Part shown: positions 51,017-60,013 of the stretch, piece after piece
Layout of the letters: every line of letters starts with the position of its first letter
Position numbering within the stretch: the stretch's first letter is position 1
From: Amycolatopsis sp. DSM 110486
GTDB taxonomy: Bacteria > Actinomycetota > Actinomycetes > Mycobacteriales > Pseudonocardiaceae
Assembly (NCBI RefSeq): GCF_019468465.1
Contig: NZ_CP080519.1
Coordinates: 8,177,001-8,241,000, forward strand
Direction of reading: 5' to 3'
DNA: 64,000 nucleotides
Position numbers and translations under genes: made by a program
Notes under the pieces: model-generated
What the model saw: the letters and a program-made list of their open reading frames with translations, nothing else
The model's database searches: none
What the model was told of the DNA's origin: nothing

Positions 51017-52105
51017 ATGCCCATAATCACTGGATCGAAAAGCCGGCCGACGACTCGACCTCGTTGCCGCCCGATCGCTGCGGCGATCATCGGATCGCTC
51101 TCCGCCTTCAGCCTCGTGGCCTGCGGGGCGTCGAGCTCCGCAGGGTCTTCGGACTCCGGTGCGAACGGTGGCTCCTCGAGTGGTGCGGTGGCCTTCTTCA
51201 CCGATGGCCTCGGCAACTCCTACCTCCAGTCGGCGACGAACGCCGCCAAGGCGCTGGCCGCGAAGGACGGCGTCAAGATGGACGTCTTCAGCGCCGACTT
51301 CGACTCCGGCAAGCAACTGACTCAGATCCAGGACGCCGTCTCCAGCGGCAAGTACAAGGCCTTGGTTGTCGAGGCCATCGACGGGCAGTCGGTGTGCAGA
51401 GCGCTGACCGACGCCGCCCAGCACCTGATCGTCTCCATCTACAACACACCGATCTGCGGCCACGTGCAGGATCTGTACTCGCCCGGCACCATCGGATTCT
51501 TCGGACGCCTGGAATCCGAGACAGGTCGGCTCTTCGCCGGTTATCTGCACAAGGCGCTCCCCAACGGCGGCAAGGTCGCCTATCTTCCGGGGCCGGCCAG
51601 CAGCTCGATCGTCCAGCTGACCACCCAGAGCTTCCTCGACGAGCTCAAGAAGTATCCGAACCTCGACCTGGTCGCCACCGTCCCAGGCAACTGGGACGGA
51701 GCCACCGGCCTCGCGGCCACCCAGGACATCATGCAGGCCCACCCCGACATCAACGGGATCGTCTTCGGCGACGACAACACCGCCACACCCTCGATGAAGT
51801 GGCTCATCGACACCGGAAAGCTGGGCGACATCAAGGTCGTCTCGCTCGCCGGAGCCGCCAACGTGGTCGACATGGTCAAGGCCGGGCAGGTCTACGCCGA
51901 CATCGCCGGCCTACCCGTGGAAGAAGCCACCCGCGCACTCCAAGCCGCCATCCAGACCATGCGAGGTCAGAAGATCGACGTTCCCGGCTTCGATCTCACG
52001 ACGAAGGTCTACAACGTCCTCAAGGACCCGATGTTCCACGGTGGAGACCCGGTCATCACCAAGGCCAACGCCGCCGGCTTCAAGTCGACCTGGAGCGTGG
52101 GATGA
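51017..52105 (+). CDS. ABC importer substrate-binding lipoprotein, CUT2 type
   Basis: This 362-residue lipoprotein has a basic N-terminus, a hydrophobic stretch and the lipobox LVAC with Cys36, then a Ser/Gly linker. The Peripla_BP_4 fold contains YLQSATNAAKALAAKDGVKM, IQDAVSSGKYKALVVEAIDG and a late GIVFGDDNTATPSMKWLID. CUT2 proteins bind sugars, nucleosides or purine-like ligands. Operon partners favour a nitrogenous compound. The start has GAAAGG at a long distance. The stop overlaps the ATPase start (ATGA). Confidence 0.93.
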   Translation: MPIITGSKSRPTTRPRCRPIAAAIIGSLSAFSLVACGASSSAGSSDSGANGGSSSGAVAFFTDGLGNSYLQSATNAAKALAAKDGVKMDVFSADFDSGKQLTQIQDAVSSGKYKALVVEAIDGQSVCRALTDAAQHLIVSIYNTPICGHVQDLYSPGTIGFFGRLESETGRLFAGYLHKALPNGGKVAYLPGPASSSIVQLTTQSFLDELKKYPNLDLVATVPGNWDGATGLAATQDIMQAHPDINGIVFGDDNTATPSMKWLIDTGKLGDIKVVSLAGAANVVDMVKAGQVYADIAGLPVEEATRALQAAIQTMRGQKIDVPGFDLTTKVYNVLKDPMFHGGDPVITKANAAGFKSTWSVG

Positions 52106-53703
52106 GCATCGCCCGTCCCGATCTGGGCGCCGTCCCGGGCGTGAAGCACGCCCGGGACGGGAGCGAACGCGCGCCGGAGTGCAGGGTGCTCGCTGCGGTG
52201 GACCTGCACAAGGCCTACCCGGGCATCAAGGCTGTCGACGGCGTGACGCTCACGCTTCGCGCCGGGACGGTGCACGGTCTCGTCGGGGCCAACGGTGCGG
52301 GGAAGTCGACGCTGCTCAAGATGCTCACCGGCGTGGTCAAACCCGATGCCGGCTCGCTCGTCCTCGACGAACACCAGGTGCACCTGCACGGTCCTCACCA
52401 CGCCAGGAAGCTCGGCATCGCCGCTGTGCACCAAGAGCCCAGCCTCGTCCCCGGTCTGGACCCGGTGGCCAACGTCTTCCTGGGCCGGCAGATGCACGTC
52501 CTGGGCATCCGCAGACGGCGCATGATGGTGTCCGCCTTCAATCAGGTGTGCACCGACCTGGGGCTGGACGTGCCCACCACCGGCGCCAGCTTGGGCTTGC
52601 CGGTCGCCGTGCAGCAGCAGATCGAGATCATCCGTGCGCTCCAGCAAGAGTCCCGCGTCCTGGTCCTGGATGAGCCCACCGCCGCGCTGGGCGCCGAGGA
52701 GCGCCTCAAGCTCCACGCCATCATCAGACTGCTTCGCTCCCGGGGAACCGCGGTCCTGCTCATCAGCCACCACCTCGAGGAGGTGCTCGAGCTCGGCGAC
52801 GAGATCACCGTCCTGCGGGCCGGCGCAGTCGTGGCCCACGGTAGGGCATCGACCTTCACCACGGACTCCTTGACCACAGCCATGGTGGGCCGCGCCGTCA
52901 ACGCTGTGACTCGCAACCGCTCACACCCACCGGACAGCACCAAACCCGCTCCGGCATTGGAGGTGCGTGACATCGTGACACCAGGCCGGCTGCGCATCGA
53001 CCACCTCTGCATCCGCCCCGGCGAGATCGTGGGCCTGGTCGGGCTGGTGGGCTCTGGACGTACTCGTCTGCTGCGAACCATCGCAGGACTGGAGCCTGTC
53101 CTCGGCGGGGAGATGCGCGTGGACGGGCGCGCCACGGCCTGGCCCAGCACGCCACGCCAGGCACTCACCCAAGGGATAGCTCTCGCACCCGAAGACCGGC
53201 GCACGCAGGGCTTGATCCTGCGTCAACTGTCCTGGACCAACATAACCGTCAGCACCATCACGCGGCCCGCGCGGTGCGGCCTCGTCAGACGTAAGCGCGC
53301 CTACGCCGCAGCCGCCGACTGTGGTGCCGCAGTCAGCCTCCCTGCCCACCGTCTCAAAGCGGCGGCCGGCACCCTCTCCGGCGGGAACCAGCAGAAGGTC
53401 GTCCTGGCGAAGCTTCTCCACGCCCGCCCGCGCGTCCTCATGGTCGATGAGCCCATGCGCGGCATCGACGTCGGCGCCAAAGACGAGATCTTCCGCGTCG
53501 TCGAAGCCGCCGCCGCCGAGGGCACCGCGGTCCTGATCGCCTCGGAGGAGACCGAAGACCTCCTCGGCTTCTGCGACCGCGTCCTGGTCATGCGACACGG
53601 CCGGGTCGTCGCGACCTCCTCCGGAGCCGAAGGCCGCGAGCAAGCGTACGCAGCCATGCTGCTCGAACCCACTCCCATCGCCGTAGAGGAGGGAGCCCCA
53701 TGA
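52102..53703 (+). CDS. ABC importer ATPase with two nucleotide-binding domains
   Basis: This 533-residue RbsA/MglA-type ATPase powers the importer. Domain 1 has GANGAGKST (62-70), VLDEPTAALG and a switch His in ISHHLEE, and an altered signature (LPVAVQQQIEI). Domain 2 has the usual degenerate P-loop VGLVGSGRTRLL and LSGGNQQK near residue 425, then VDEPMRGIDVGAKDEI. Residues 1-28 form a short extra leader. The ATG overlaps the binding-protein stop, and the stop overlaps the permease start. Confidence 0.94.
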   Translation: MSIARPDLGAVPGVKHARDGSERAPECRVLAAVDLHKAYPGIKAVDGVTLTLRAGTVHGLVGANGAGKSTLLKMLTGVVKPDAGSLVLDEHQVHLHGPHHARKLGIAAVHQEPSLVPGLDPVANVFLGRQMHVLGIRRRRMMVSAFNQVCTDLGLDVPTTGASLGLPVAVQQQIEIIRALQQESRVLVLDEPTAALGAEERLKLHAIIRLLRSRGTAVLLISHHLEEVLELGDEITVLRAGAVVAHGRASTFTTDSLTTAMVGRAVNAVTRNRSHPPDSTKPAPALEVRDIVTPGRLRIDHLCIRPGEIVGLVGLVGSGRTRLLRTIAGLEPVLGGEMRVDGRATAWPSTPRQALTQGIALAPEDRRTQGLILRQLSWTNITVSTITRPARCGLVRRKRAYAAAADCGAAVSLPAHRLKAAAGTLSGGNQQKVVLAKLLHARPRVLMVDEPMRGIDVGAKDEIFRVVEAAAAEGTAVLIASEETEDLLGFCDRVLVMRHGRVVATSSGAEGREQAYAAMLLEPTPIAVEEGAP

Positions 53704-54722
53704 ACTCCCTGAACACCATCCGCTTCGCCGGCCGCCGCTACGGCATCGTCCTCGCCCTCATCGTGATGGTCGTGATCGCCAGCCGGCAAAGCAGCTTCCT
53801 GACCGCCGGCAACCTGGTCAACATCAGCGACCAGTGGACCCCCATCGCCGTCATGGCGCTCGGCATGACCTTCTGCCTCATCAGCGGCGGCTTCGACCTT
53901 TCCGTCGGAGCCACCTACGCGCTCGCAGCGACCGTCAGCTCCGCGCTCGCCCTCCACCACCCCCCACTCCTCGCCATCGTCATTACCCTCGCGATCGCCG
54001 GGGTCATCGGTCTGGCCAACGGCCTCATGGTCACCAAGCTCGCCATCAACCCCCTGATCGCCACCCTCGGCAGCTCACAGATCGTCGGTGGCGCTGCCCT
54101 GCTGTACTCCGGCGGAGCGACCTACTCCGTCCACGACGGCCTCCTCGCCGACCTCGGCTCCGGCCGCATCGGCGGCTCGTTCCCGGTCAGCGCCATCGTC
54201 CTGGCCGGTTTCACCCTGGTGGCAACGATCGTTCTCGCCTTCAGCACCTACGGCCAAGACCTCTACGCCACCGGAGGCAACAACACAGCCAGCTACATCT
54301 CCGGGATCCGGACCGATCGCACCCGCACGCTGACCTACGTCATCACCGGCTTGACCGCAGGAGTAGCCGGCGTTCTCTACGTCGGCCGGGTCGGCTCGGG
54401 ACAGGCCAACATCGGCACCGGCATCGAGTTGCAGGTCATCGCCGCCGCGCTCATCGGCGGCGTCTCGCTCATCGGCGGGCAGGGCCGAGTCTGGCAAGCC
54501 CTTACCGGCGTGGCGATCCTGGCCGTGCTCCAGAACTTCTTCAACCAGGCAAGCATCAACGCCTACTGGCAATCCATCGTCCAGGGCTGCGTCATCGTCG
54601 CTGCGGTCGGCTTCGACGCCTTCAGCCGCGGCGAGTCTCTCACCGGTCTCAGGCACCAGTTCGCCCGAATCCGCTACAACCACCGCGCGGGGTCGCTCCC
54701 CGAACCCGCCGAGACACCCTGA
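53700..54722 (+). CDS. ABC importer permease, RbsC-like
   Basis: This 340-residue membrane protein has about eight to ten helices. CUT2 permease landmarks are LISGGFDLSVGATYALAATV and INPLIATLGSSQIVGGAALLYSGG in the first half, and IAAALIGGVSLIGGQGRVWQ in the second. The ATG overlaps the ATPase stop. Only 14 bases separate it from the deaminase gene. Confidence 0.94.
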   Translation: MNSLNTIRFAGRRYGIVLALIVMVVIASRQSSFLTAGNLVNISDQWTPIAVMALGMTFCLISGGFDLSVGATYALAATVSSALALHHPPLLAIVITLAIAGVIGLANGLMVTKLAINPLIATLGSSQIVGGAALLYSGGATYSVHDGLLADLGSGRIGGSFPVSAIVLAGFTLVATIVLAFSTYGQDLYATGGNNTASYISGIRTDRTRTLTYVITGLTAGVAGVLYVGRVGSGQANIGTGIELQVIAAALIGGVSLIGGQGRVWQALTGVAILAVLQNFFNQASINAYWQSIVQGCVIVAAVGFDAFSRGESLTGLRHQFARIRYNHRAGSLPEPAETP

Positions 54723-54736
54723 GGGCCCGCGGAAAC

Positions 54737-56086
54737 ATGAGCTGTCACGACGACCACGACACGATCGACAACACCGTCTATGACCTGGTCATCAAGTCCG
54801 CCCGCGTCGTAACCGGCGAGACCCCGATCGACATCGGGATCTCCCGGGGAGTCGTGTGTCGCCTGGCACCCGATCTCGCAGGCCGGGCAGCACTCGACGC
54901 CGGCGGCAACTTGGTGACACCCGGATTCGTCGACACCCACCTGCACCTCGACAAGTCCCGGTTGATGCCACGCTACCGCCACTTCGACGGCACGCTCGCC
55001 TCTGCCATCACCGAGACCGCGGATCTGAAGAAGGGCTTCACCGAAGACGACGTCTACCAACGAGCAGAGCAGACACTGCGCGACTGCGTCACCCACGGCA
55101 CCACCCGCATCCGCACCCAGGTCGAGGTCGACGACGTCGTCTCCTTGAAATCCTTCCGCGCCATCAACGCACTCGCCGATGACTGGCGCGACTATGTCGA
55201 CGTCGAGGTCTGCGTTTTCGCTCAAGAAGGTCTCACCCAGTCCGAGGAGACCAAGGCGCTCCTCGACGCTGCTCTGGCACAAGGTGCTCCAGTCCTCGGC
55301 GGTGCGCCGTACGCCGACGTGGACCCGCTCGGCCAGCTCGACTGGATTTTCGAGCGGGCACAGCACTTCGAGGTCCCCATCGACCTCCATCTCGACCTCG
55401 CCGAGACCACCGGCGGCATGCTCATCGAGGAGGTCTGCCGGCGCACCATCCAGCACGGGATGCAGGGCAGGGTGACGGTGGGGCACGTCACGCAGCTCAG
55501 TTTTGTGACGCCGGAACGCTTCGCCGAACTCACGGCGCTGGCCGTTGACGCCGACCTCGCCTTCACCGTGCTGCCGGCCACCGATCTGTTCCTCATGGGC
55601 AGGGCAACCAGCCACTCCAAGCCCCGCGGGGTGCTCGACATGAAATCCCTCATAGGCAACGGCTTGCGGTGTTCCGTGGCAACCAACAACGTCCTGAACG
55701 CCTTCACTCCCTATGGGGATGGGTCACTGATCCGGATGGCCAACCTCTACGCCAACATCACCCACCTGTCGGGGGAGGGCCTCGAGCAGGCTTTCTCACT
55801 GGTGACCGATGGCGCGGCCCGGGTGGTCGACCCCGGCAGCGCGGCAAGCCTGGTCGAAGGAGCGCCGGCAGATCTGATCTGTCTGCCGACCGACAGCGGG
55901 GCCAATGCGGTCGCCACCATCTCCGAGCCCTTGTGGGGCCTCAAGCACGGACGGCTCACCTTCACCCGGCTCCGGCCCGTACTCCAGACCCCACCCAACT
56001 TCGACACCGTCAAGCGAGGCACCGTTGATACACAGCACCCCCCGTTCTCCTCAGGACGGTCTGATGCGGGCGTTCTGGAGTTATGA
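54737..56086 (+). CDS. Cytosine-deaminase-like amidohydrolase
   Basis: This 449-residue TIM-barrel metal hydrolase resembles CodA-type deaminases and related cyclic-amidohydrolases. The metal site starts with TPGFVDTHLHLDKSRL (H68 and H70), then RTQVEVDDV-, PIDLHLDLAETTGG and VTVGHVTQLS. The catalytic Asp region is RCSVATNNVLNAFTPYGDGS, where a more usual GxDN is changed to TNN, so its reaction may differ from cytosine deamination. GGAAAC precedes the ATG. The end overlaps the start of the amidase gene by 23 bases. Confidence 0.88.
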   Translation: MSCHDDHDTIDNTVYDLVIKSARVVTGETPIDIGISRGVVCRLAPDLAGRAALDAGGNLVTPGFVDTHLHLDKSRLMPRYRHFDGTLASAITETADLKKGFTEDDVYQRAEQTLRDCVTHGTTRIRTQVEVDDVVSLKSFRAINALADDWRDYVDVEVCVFAQEGLTQSEETKALLDAALAQGAPVLGGAPYADVDPLGQLDWIFERAQHFEVPIDLHLDLAETTGGMLIEEVCRRTIQHGMQGRVTVGHVTQLSFVTPERFAELTALAVDADLAFTVLPATDLFLMGRATSHSKPRGVLDMKSLIGNGLRCSVATNNVLNAFTPYGDGSLIRMANLYANITHLSGEGLEQAFSLVTDGAARVVDPGSAASLVEGAPADLICLPTDSGANAVATISEPLWGLKHGRLTFTRLRPVLQTPPNFDTVKRGTVDTQHPPFSSGRSDAGVLEL

Positions 56087-57617
56087 ACGTGCGCTCATGG
56101 ACAACGATCTGGCCGGCTTGGATCGGCTCTTCGCTCCCGGCGACGCAACGCTTCGAGGCGATGCGGCCGGATTGCTGGTCGGTCACCACCAGATCAGCTC
56201 GTTCCGAGCCGGACGTGGCGGTGCAGCACGCCGCTACATCGTCGACGTCCACGTACGGCCGATCGACGAAAACCATGCGATGGTCGTGGCCGTCACGGAG
56301 TTCAAAGCCGGGGGACAGGGCCAGCAGACTCAGTTGTGGCAACGCATCGACGGGGAGTGGCAGGTGACCGTCGCCCACGTCCATCAACCGGCGCCGGCCG
56401 TTGACTCGAGGATCTGGCGCATCGTCGGCGATCCGTTGGTCGTTCGCGCGGACGGAAGCGAGAACGGGCCGCTTGCCGGCGAGTCGGTGGCGATCAAGGA
56501 CATCTTCGAAGTCCGCGGTTTTCCAGTCGGGGCGGGCAACCCCGCCAGACTCGCGCAGGCCTCGCCGGCGCAGGTGAACGCTCCGGCCGTGCAGCGGCTC
56601 CTCGACGCCGGTGCCTCCCTCAAGGGGATCGCCCGGACCGACGAGTTCGCCTACTCCATCGCCGGAGACAACCACCACTACGGCACCCCGCCGAACCCCC
56701 GAGCGCCGCATCGACGCTCGGGAGGCTCGACGAGCGGGCCCGCGAGTGCGGTGAGCCTTGGGCAGGCAACCGTGGGTCTCGGGTCGGACACAGCCGGCTC
56801 CGTCCGCGTGCCGGCCTCCTACCAAGGCCTTTACGGCCTTCGCACGACGCACGGCGCCGTGTCGGTCGAGGGCATGATGCCGCTGGCTCCCACCTTCGAC
56901 ACCGTCGGGTGGCTGGCTCGCGACGCCGAGACTCTGGCGCGCGTCGGCAGCGTGCTGTTGCCACCACGCCAGATGAGCAGTCAGACGCAGGATCAGGCGA
57001 GCGGAGAGACGACCTACGTCGTTGCCGCCGCGCTCCTCGATCAGGCGGAGTCCAACGTTGCTGCTGCGGTCCTCGGCGCCATGCCGAGCCGCACTCGGAT
57101 CGACGATGAATGGCGGCCACCACTCGATGTCTGGAGCGCTGCTTTCCGCACCCTGCAGGCGTTCCAGGCATGGCAGTCACACGGCGACTGGATCCAAGGG
57201 CGAGAAGAGCATCTCGGCGCCGACGTGCGCGACCGATTCGCCTACGCCCGTAATGTCACTTCCGAGGAAGCCTCGCGTGCGGCCGAGGTGGTCTCCTCGG
57301 CTCGGACCGAGATCCGAGAGAATCTCGCCGACCGGGTCCTGATCCTGCCGACGACCCCCACCGTGGCCCCGCTCGGGCACGCCGAGATCCAGCCTGTGCG
57401 TCAAGCAACGCTCCGGCTCACCTGCCTTGCCTCGATAGCGGGCGCACCCGCGTTGAGCATCCCGCTGAGAACGAGCGAGGGACTGCCGTGCGGCCTTGGT
57501 CTGGTCGCTTCTCCCGGCCGCGACCACGATCTCTTGCGCCTCGCACAGTCGGCAGACTTCTCCACCGCCGCCGTCGGTGCGACGAAGGGCCAATCGCCGG
57601 CGGGCTCGGCGCGATGA
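56064..57617 (+). CDS. AtzH/HpxZ-like domain fused to an amidase-signature hydrolase
   Basis: This 517-residue fusion combines two enzymes. Residues 1-118 form an NTF2-fold AtzH/HpxZ-type domain (FWSYERALMDNDLAGLDRLF, ISSFRAGRG, VTVAHVHQPA). Residues 125-515 form an amidase-signature domain with a Ser-cisSer-Lys set: K145 (SVAIKDIF), S222 (GGSTSG) and S246 (GSDTAGSVRVP). Related separate proteins act on carboxylated biuret or urea compounds in cyanuric acid and oxalurate breakdown. No AtzG-like small subunit is seen. The start ATG has AGGA seven bases upstream and lies inside the deaminase gene. The stop overlaps the formamidase start. Confidence 0.9.
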   Translation: MRAFWSYERALMDNDLAGLDRLFAPGDATLRGDAAGLLVGHHQISSFRAGRGGAARRYIVDVHVRPIDENHAMVVAVTEFKAGGQGQQTQLWQRIDGEWQVTVAHVHQPAPAVDSRIWRIVGDPLVVRADGSENGPLAGESVAIKDIFEVRGFPVGAGNPARLAQASPAQVNAPAVQRLLDAGASLKGIARTDEFAYSIAGDNHHYGTPPNPRAPHRRSGGSTSGPASAVSLGQATVGLGSDTAGSVRVPASYQGLYGLRTTHGAVSVEGMMPLAPTFDTVGWLARDAETLARVGSVLLPPRQMSSQTQDQASGETTYVVAAALLDQAESNVAAAVLGAMPSRTRIDDEWRPPLDVWSAAFRTLQAFQAWQSHGDWIQGREEHLGADVRDRFAYARNVTSEEASRAAEVVSSARTEIRENLADRVLILPTTPTVAPLGHAEIQPVRQATLRLTCLASIAGAPALSIPLRTSEGLPCGLGLVASPGRDHDLLRLAQSADFSTAAVGATKGQSPAGSAR

Positions 57618-58684
57618 CCGGGCAGTTGATGCCGGCGCTGCAGCCCGGCACAGGGCCGATCCGGGCGGCGGCATACCTGCCGAGCACGCTCGACCACGTC
57701 CTGTGGGGCCGTCTGCCGTGCGCCACCGACAGCCCTGTGCTCACGGTCGACAGCGGCTCCAGCGTCACCTTCGACACGATCAGCCACGAGGGCATCCTCG
57801 AGGACCAGGGGCGTGACCCGAAGGCGTTCTTCGGCGCGTACGACGTCGCCGAGGTGCTCGAAGACGCGATCGCGCTCGCGGCCGGCGGCCCCGCAGGGGA
57901 GCCCGACCACACGTTCGGTGTCGACGGGCCGCACGTGGTGTCCCGGCCGGTCGCGGTCAGCGGCGCGCTGCCCGGGGACCTGCTGGCGATCACGGTCGAG
58001 GAGACCCTGCCCCGCGTGCCCTACGGCGTGGTCAGCAACCGCCACGCGAAGGGTGCGCTCCCCGACACCTACCCGCTCGACGATCAGCAGGTGCACAGCG
58101 TCTTCACCCCCGTCGTCGACGGGAAGGGCGTCATCGGGCCGGCCCGCTTCGACCTCGCCCCGTTCCTCGGGATCATGGGCGTCGCGGTGGCCGGCGACCG
58201 ACGGCCTCACAGCGTCCCCCCGGGGCCACACGGCGGCAACCTCGACATCCGGCTGCTCACCACCGGCGCCACACTGTACCTGCCGGTGCAGGTCGACGGG
58301 GCCCTCGCGTACGTGGGCGACCCCCACTTCGCCCAGGGCGACGGCGAGGTCAGCCTCACCGCACTCGAGGCCAGCCTGCGCGCCACCGTGCGCTTCGACG
58401 TGATCCCGCACGAGAGCGCCGTACGGGACTTCGGCGACCTCGTGGCCCCGATCGCGGAGACAGCGGAGTTCCTCATCCCCACCGGCCTCGACGAGGATCT
58501 CGACGTCGCGATGCAGAGCGCCGTGCGGGCCGCGATCGCCCTGCTCGGCATTCGCTACAGCATGGACGCACCCACCGCGTACGCCTACCTGTCGGCCGCC
58601 ACCGACTTCCGCATCTCCCAGGTCGTCGACGTCGTCAAGGGCGTTCACGCCACCATCCGGAAGGCGGACTTCCCCGGCAGGTGA
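57614..58684 (+). CDS. Acetamidase/formamidase-family hydrolase
   Basis: This 356-residue protein belongs to the FmdA/AmdA family, which releases ammonia from formamide or acetamide. Landmarks are VTFDTISHEGILEDQGRDP, HVVSRPVAVSGALPGDLLAI, the metal-binding PPGPHGGNLDIRLLTTGATL and AYVGDPHFAQGDGEVS, and a C-terminal TAYAYLSAATDFRISQVVD. It ends the operon. Formamidase as a last step hints that a one-carbon amide is released from the substrate. The ATG overlaps the amidase stop by ATGA. Confidence 0.93.
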   Translation: MTGQLMPALQPGTGPIRAAAYLPSTLDHVLWGRLPCATDSPVLTVDSGSSVTFDTISHEGILEDQGRDPKAFFGAYDVAEVLEDAIALAAGGPAGEPDHTFGVDGPHVVSRPVAVSGALPGDLLAITVEETLPRVPYGVVSNRHAKGALPDTYPLDDQQVHSVFTPVVDGKGVIGPARFDLAPFLGIMGVAVAGDRRPHSVPPGPHGGNLDIRLLTTGATLYLPVQVDGALAYVGDPHFAQGDGEVSLTALEASLRATVRFDVIPHESAVRDFGDLVAPIAETAEFLIPTGLDEDLDVAMQSAVRAAIALLGIRYSMDAPTAYAYLSAATDFRISQVVDVVKGVHATIRKADFPGR

Positions 58685-58962
58685 GGGCAATCGCGAGCGG
58701 AGACCCCGGACCGGCCATTTTCGCTGGAAACAAACAAGATCGCGTCAACGGTGCGTAGGCAGGAAGCGGTCGCAGGGGGAAGGTCGCTCAGTGCTCTCGA
58801 CGGTGATACCGGCTTGCGCTGGACCAGGTCGTTCGACGAACTGTGGCTAGCGCGGCCACCAGCGTCGCCGGGTCAGCGCCGCCGCGTGCCGGCTCTTCGG
58901 TGCTGCGGTTCCGCGTACCCGTCGGGGGACTGACCCGTCGGCCGCATGTGGGGTCGGATCGC

Positions 58963-59160
58963 TCAGGTGGTGAGTGCGAGTTGAGGGATGCGAAGGATGC
59001 TCTTGTAGTACGGCTGGGCATTCGGTGGGAACGCGTCGATCGAGCGCTGAAGTGCGTCAGCAGTTCGTGTGCGGCCCGGGCCGAGCGAGTCCGGTCCGGT
59101 TCGGACAGTGAGCCGGTGGATGCCCTGGTTGCCCAGCCGTAGATGTCGGCATCGATCATC
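58963..59160 (-). pseudogene. Small hypothetical gene, frameshifted
   Basis: ATG 59160 starts IDADIYGWATRASTGSLSEP and continues DRTRSARAAHELLT. One missing base near 59052 then moves the natural ending ALQRSIDAFPPNAQPYYKSI and LRIPQLALTT into another frame. Joined, the product would be about 66 residues. Its function is unknown; restored, it may pair with the next plus-strand gene. Confidence 0.55.
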
Positions 59161-59343
59161 ACCGCATCTACTTCCCCATAGGTAACTCCGACCGACTGCC
59201 AGTTCTGCGGGGTGCGTCGTCGTGGCGGTCGCACCCCGGCGACCGGGACGTACGGGCGGGAACGTGGTACTGCGGGAGGTTGCCCGTGACCTTCGGCAGG
59301 TCACGTCGACCGGCCGCCGAGGTGCTGGTGGAAGTTTCGTGCT

Positions 59344-59644
59344 GTGGCCAAGCTGCTGAAGATCACGGTGGAGGAGCTCGACGAGCTGTTGCACGACGTC
59401 GTCGAGGTAGGCGTCTCGAAATCTGGAAAGTCTGCCTCCGAGCCGAGCGCCGGCGGGTTGGTCCCCGTTATGGTCGAAGGACAGGCGGTGTGGCTGCCGG
59501 TCGACCCCGGCGTGTTCGCCGAGTCCAAGGCTGGCGCCTGTTTCGGCGGCGGAGGCGGCGTACGTACGGTCGCGCGGGTGGCAAGCGGTCGAACAGGAGC
59601 TCACCAAGCACGATCCTGATCTCATTGGACCCGGGTCGTCCTGA
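59344..59644 (+). pseudogene. Small hypothetical gene, frameshifted
   Basis: GTG 59344 opens AKLLKITVEELDELLHDVVE, GGLVPVMVEGQAVWLPVDPG and VFAES. The sensible ending, APVSAAEAAYVRSRGWQAVE and ELTKHDPDLIGPGSS, lies in another frame after a shift near 59530. The first block resembles the tail of an XRE-type domain. A convincing 5' end was not found. Confidence 0.45.
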
Positions 59645-60013
59645 GCTGTTTCTCGCCTGAGTGCTTCAGGATTGGCCGTTGTGACGTGGGCACCGGTCGT
59701 GCCGCTCGGCAGTGAACCCCGCTATCGGCCAACGGCATCAAGATCATGCTTCGTCGACGCGGGTGAGCATCGCCTCTTCGTTCGCCGGCTCGCGGACCTC
59801 ACTTTCGCGGCAGCGCATCGACAACAGGTAACGCGCTACGGTGACCTTCTCCTCACGACGGGGCGGGTTCCTCCCGCATCGACCGCCTCGACCGGACAAT
59901 CGTTGGCTGACAGTGTCCCGGCTACTTCCCGCAGCGACGCGCGGGACAAGCCCGAATCGGCCCCGCGCCCGCCGGGCACGTGCGCACTGTCTTCGCTACC
60001 AAACCTGCACTGG
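59645..60013. other. Gap without a supported gene
   Basis: These 369 bases before the NmrA-like gene show no recognised domain, start with ribosome site or strong repeat on either strand. Confidence 0.5.
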
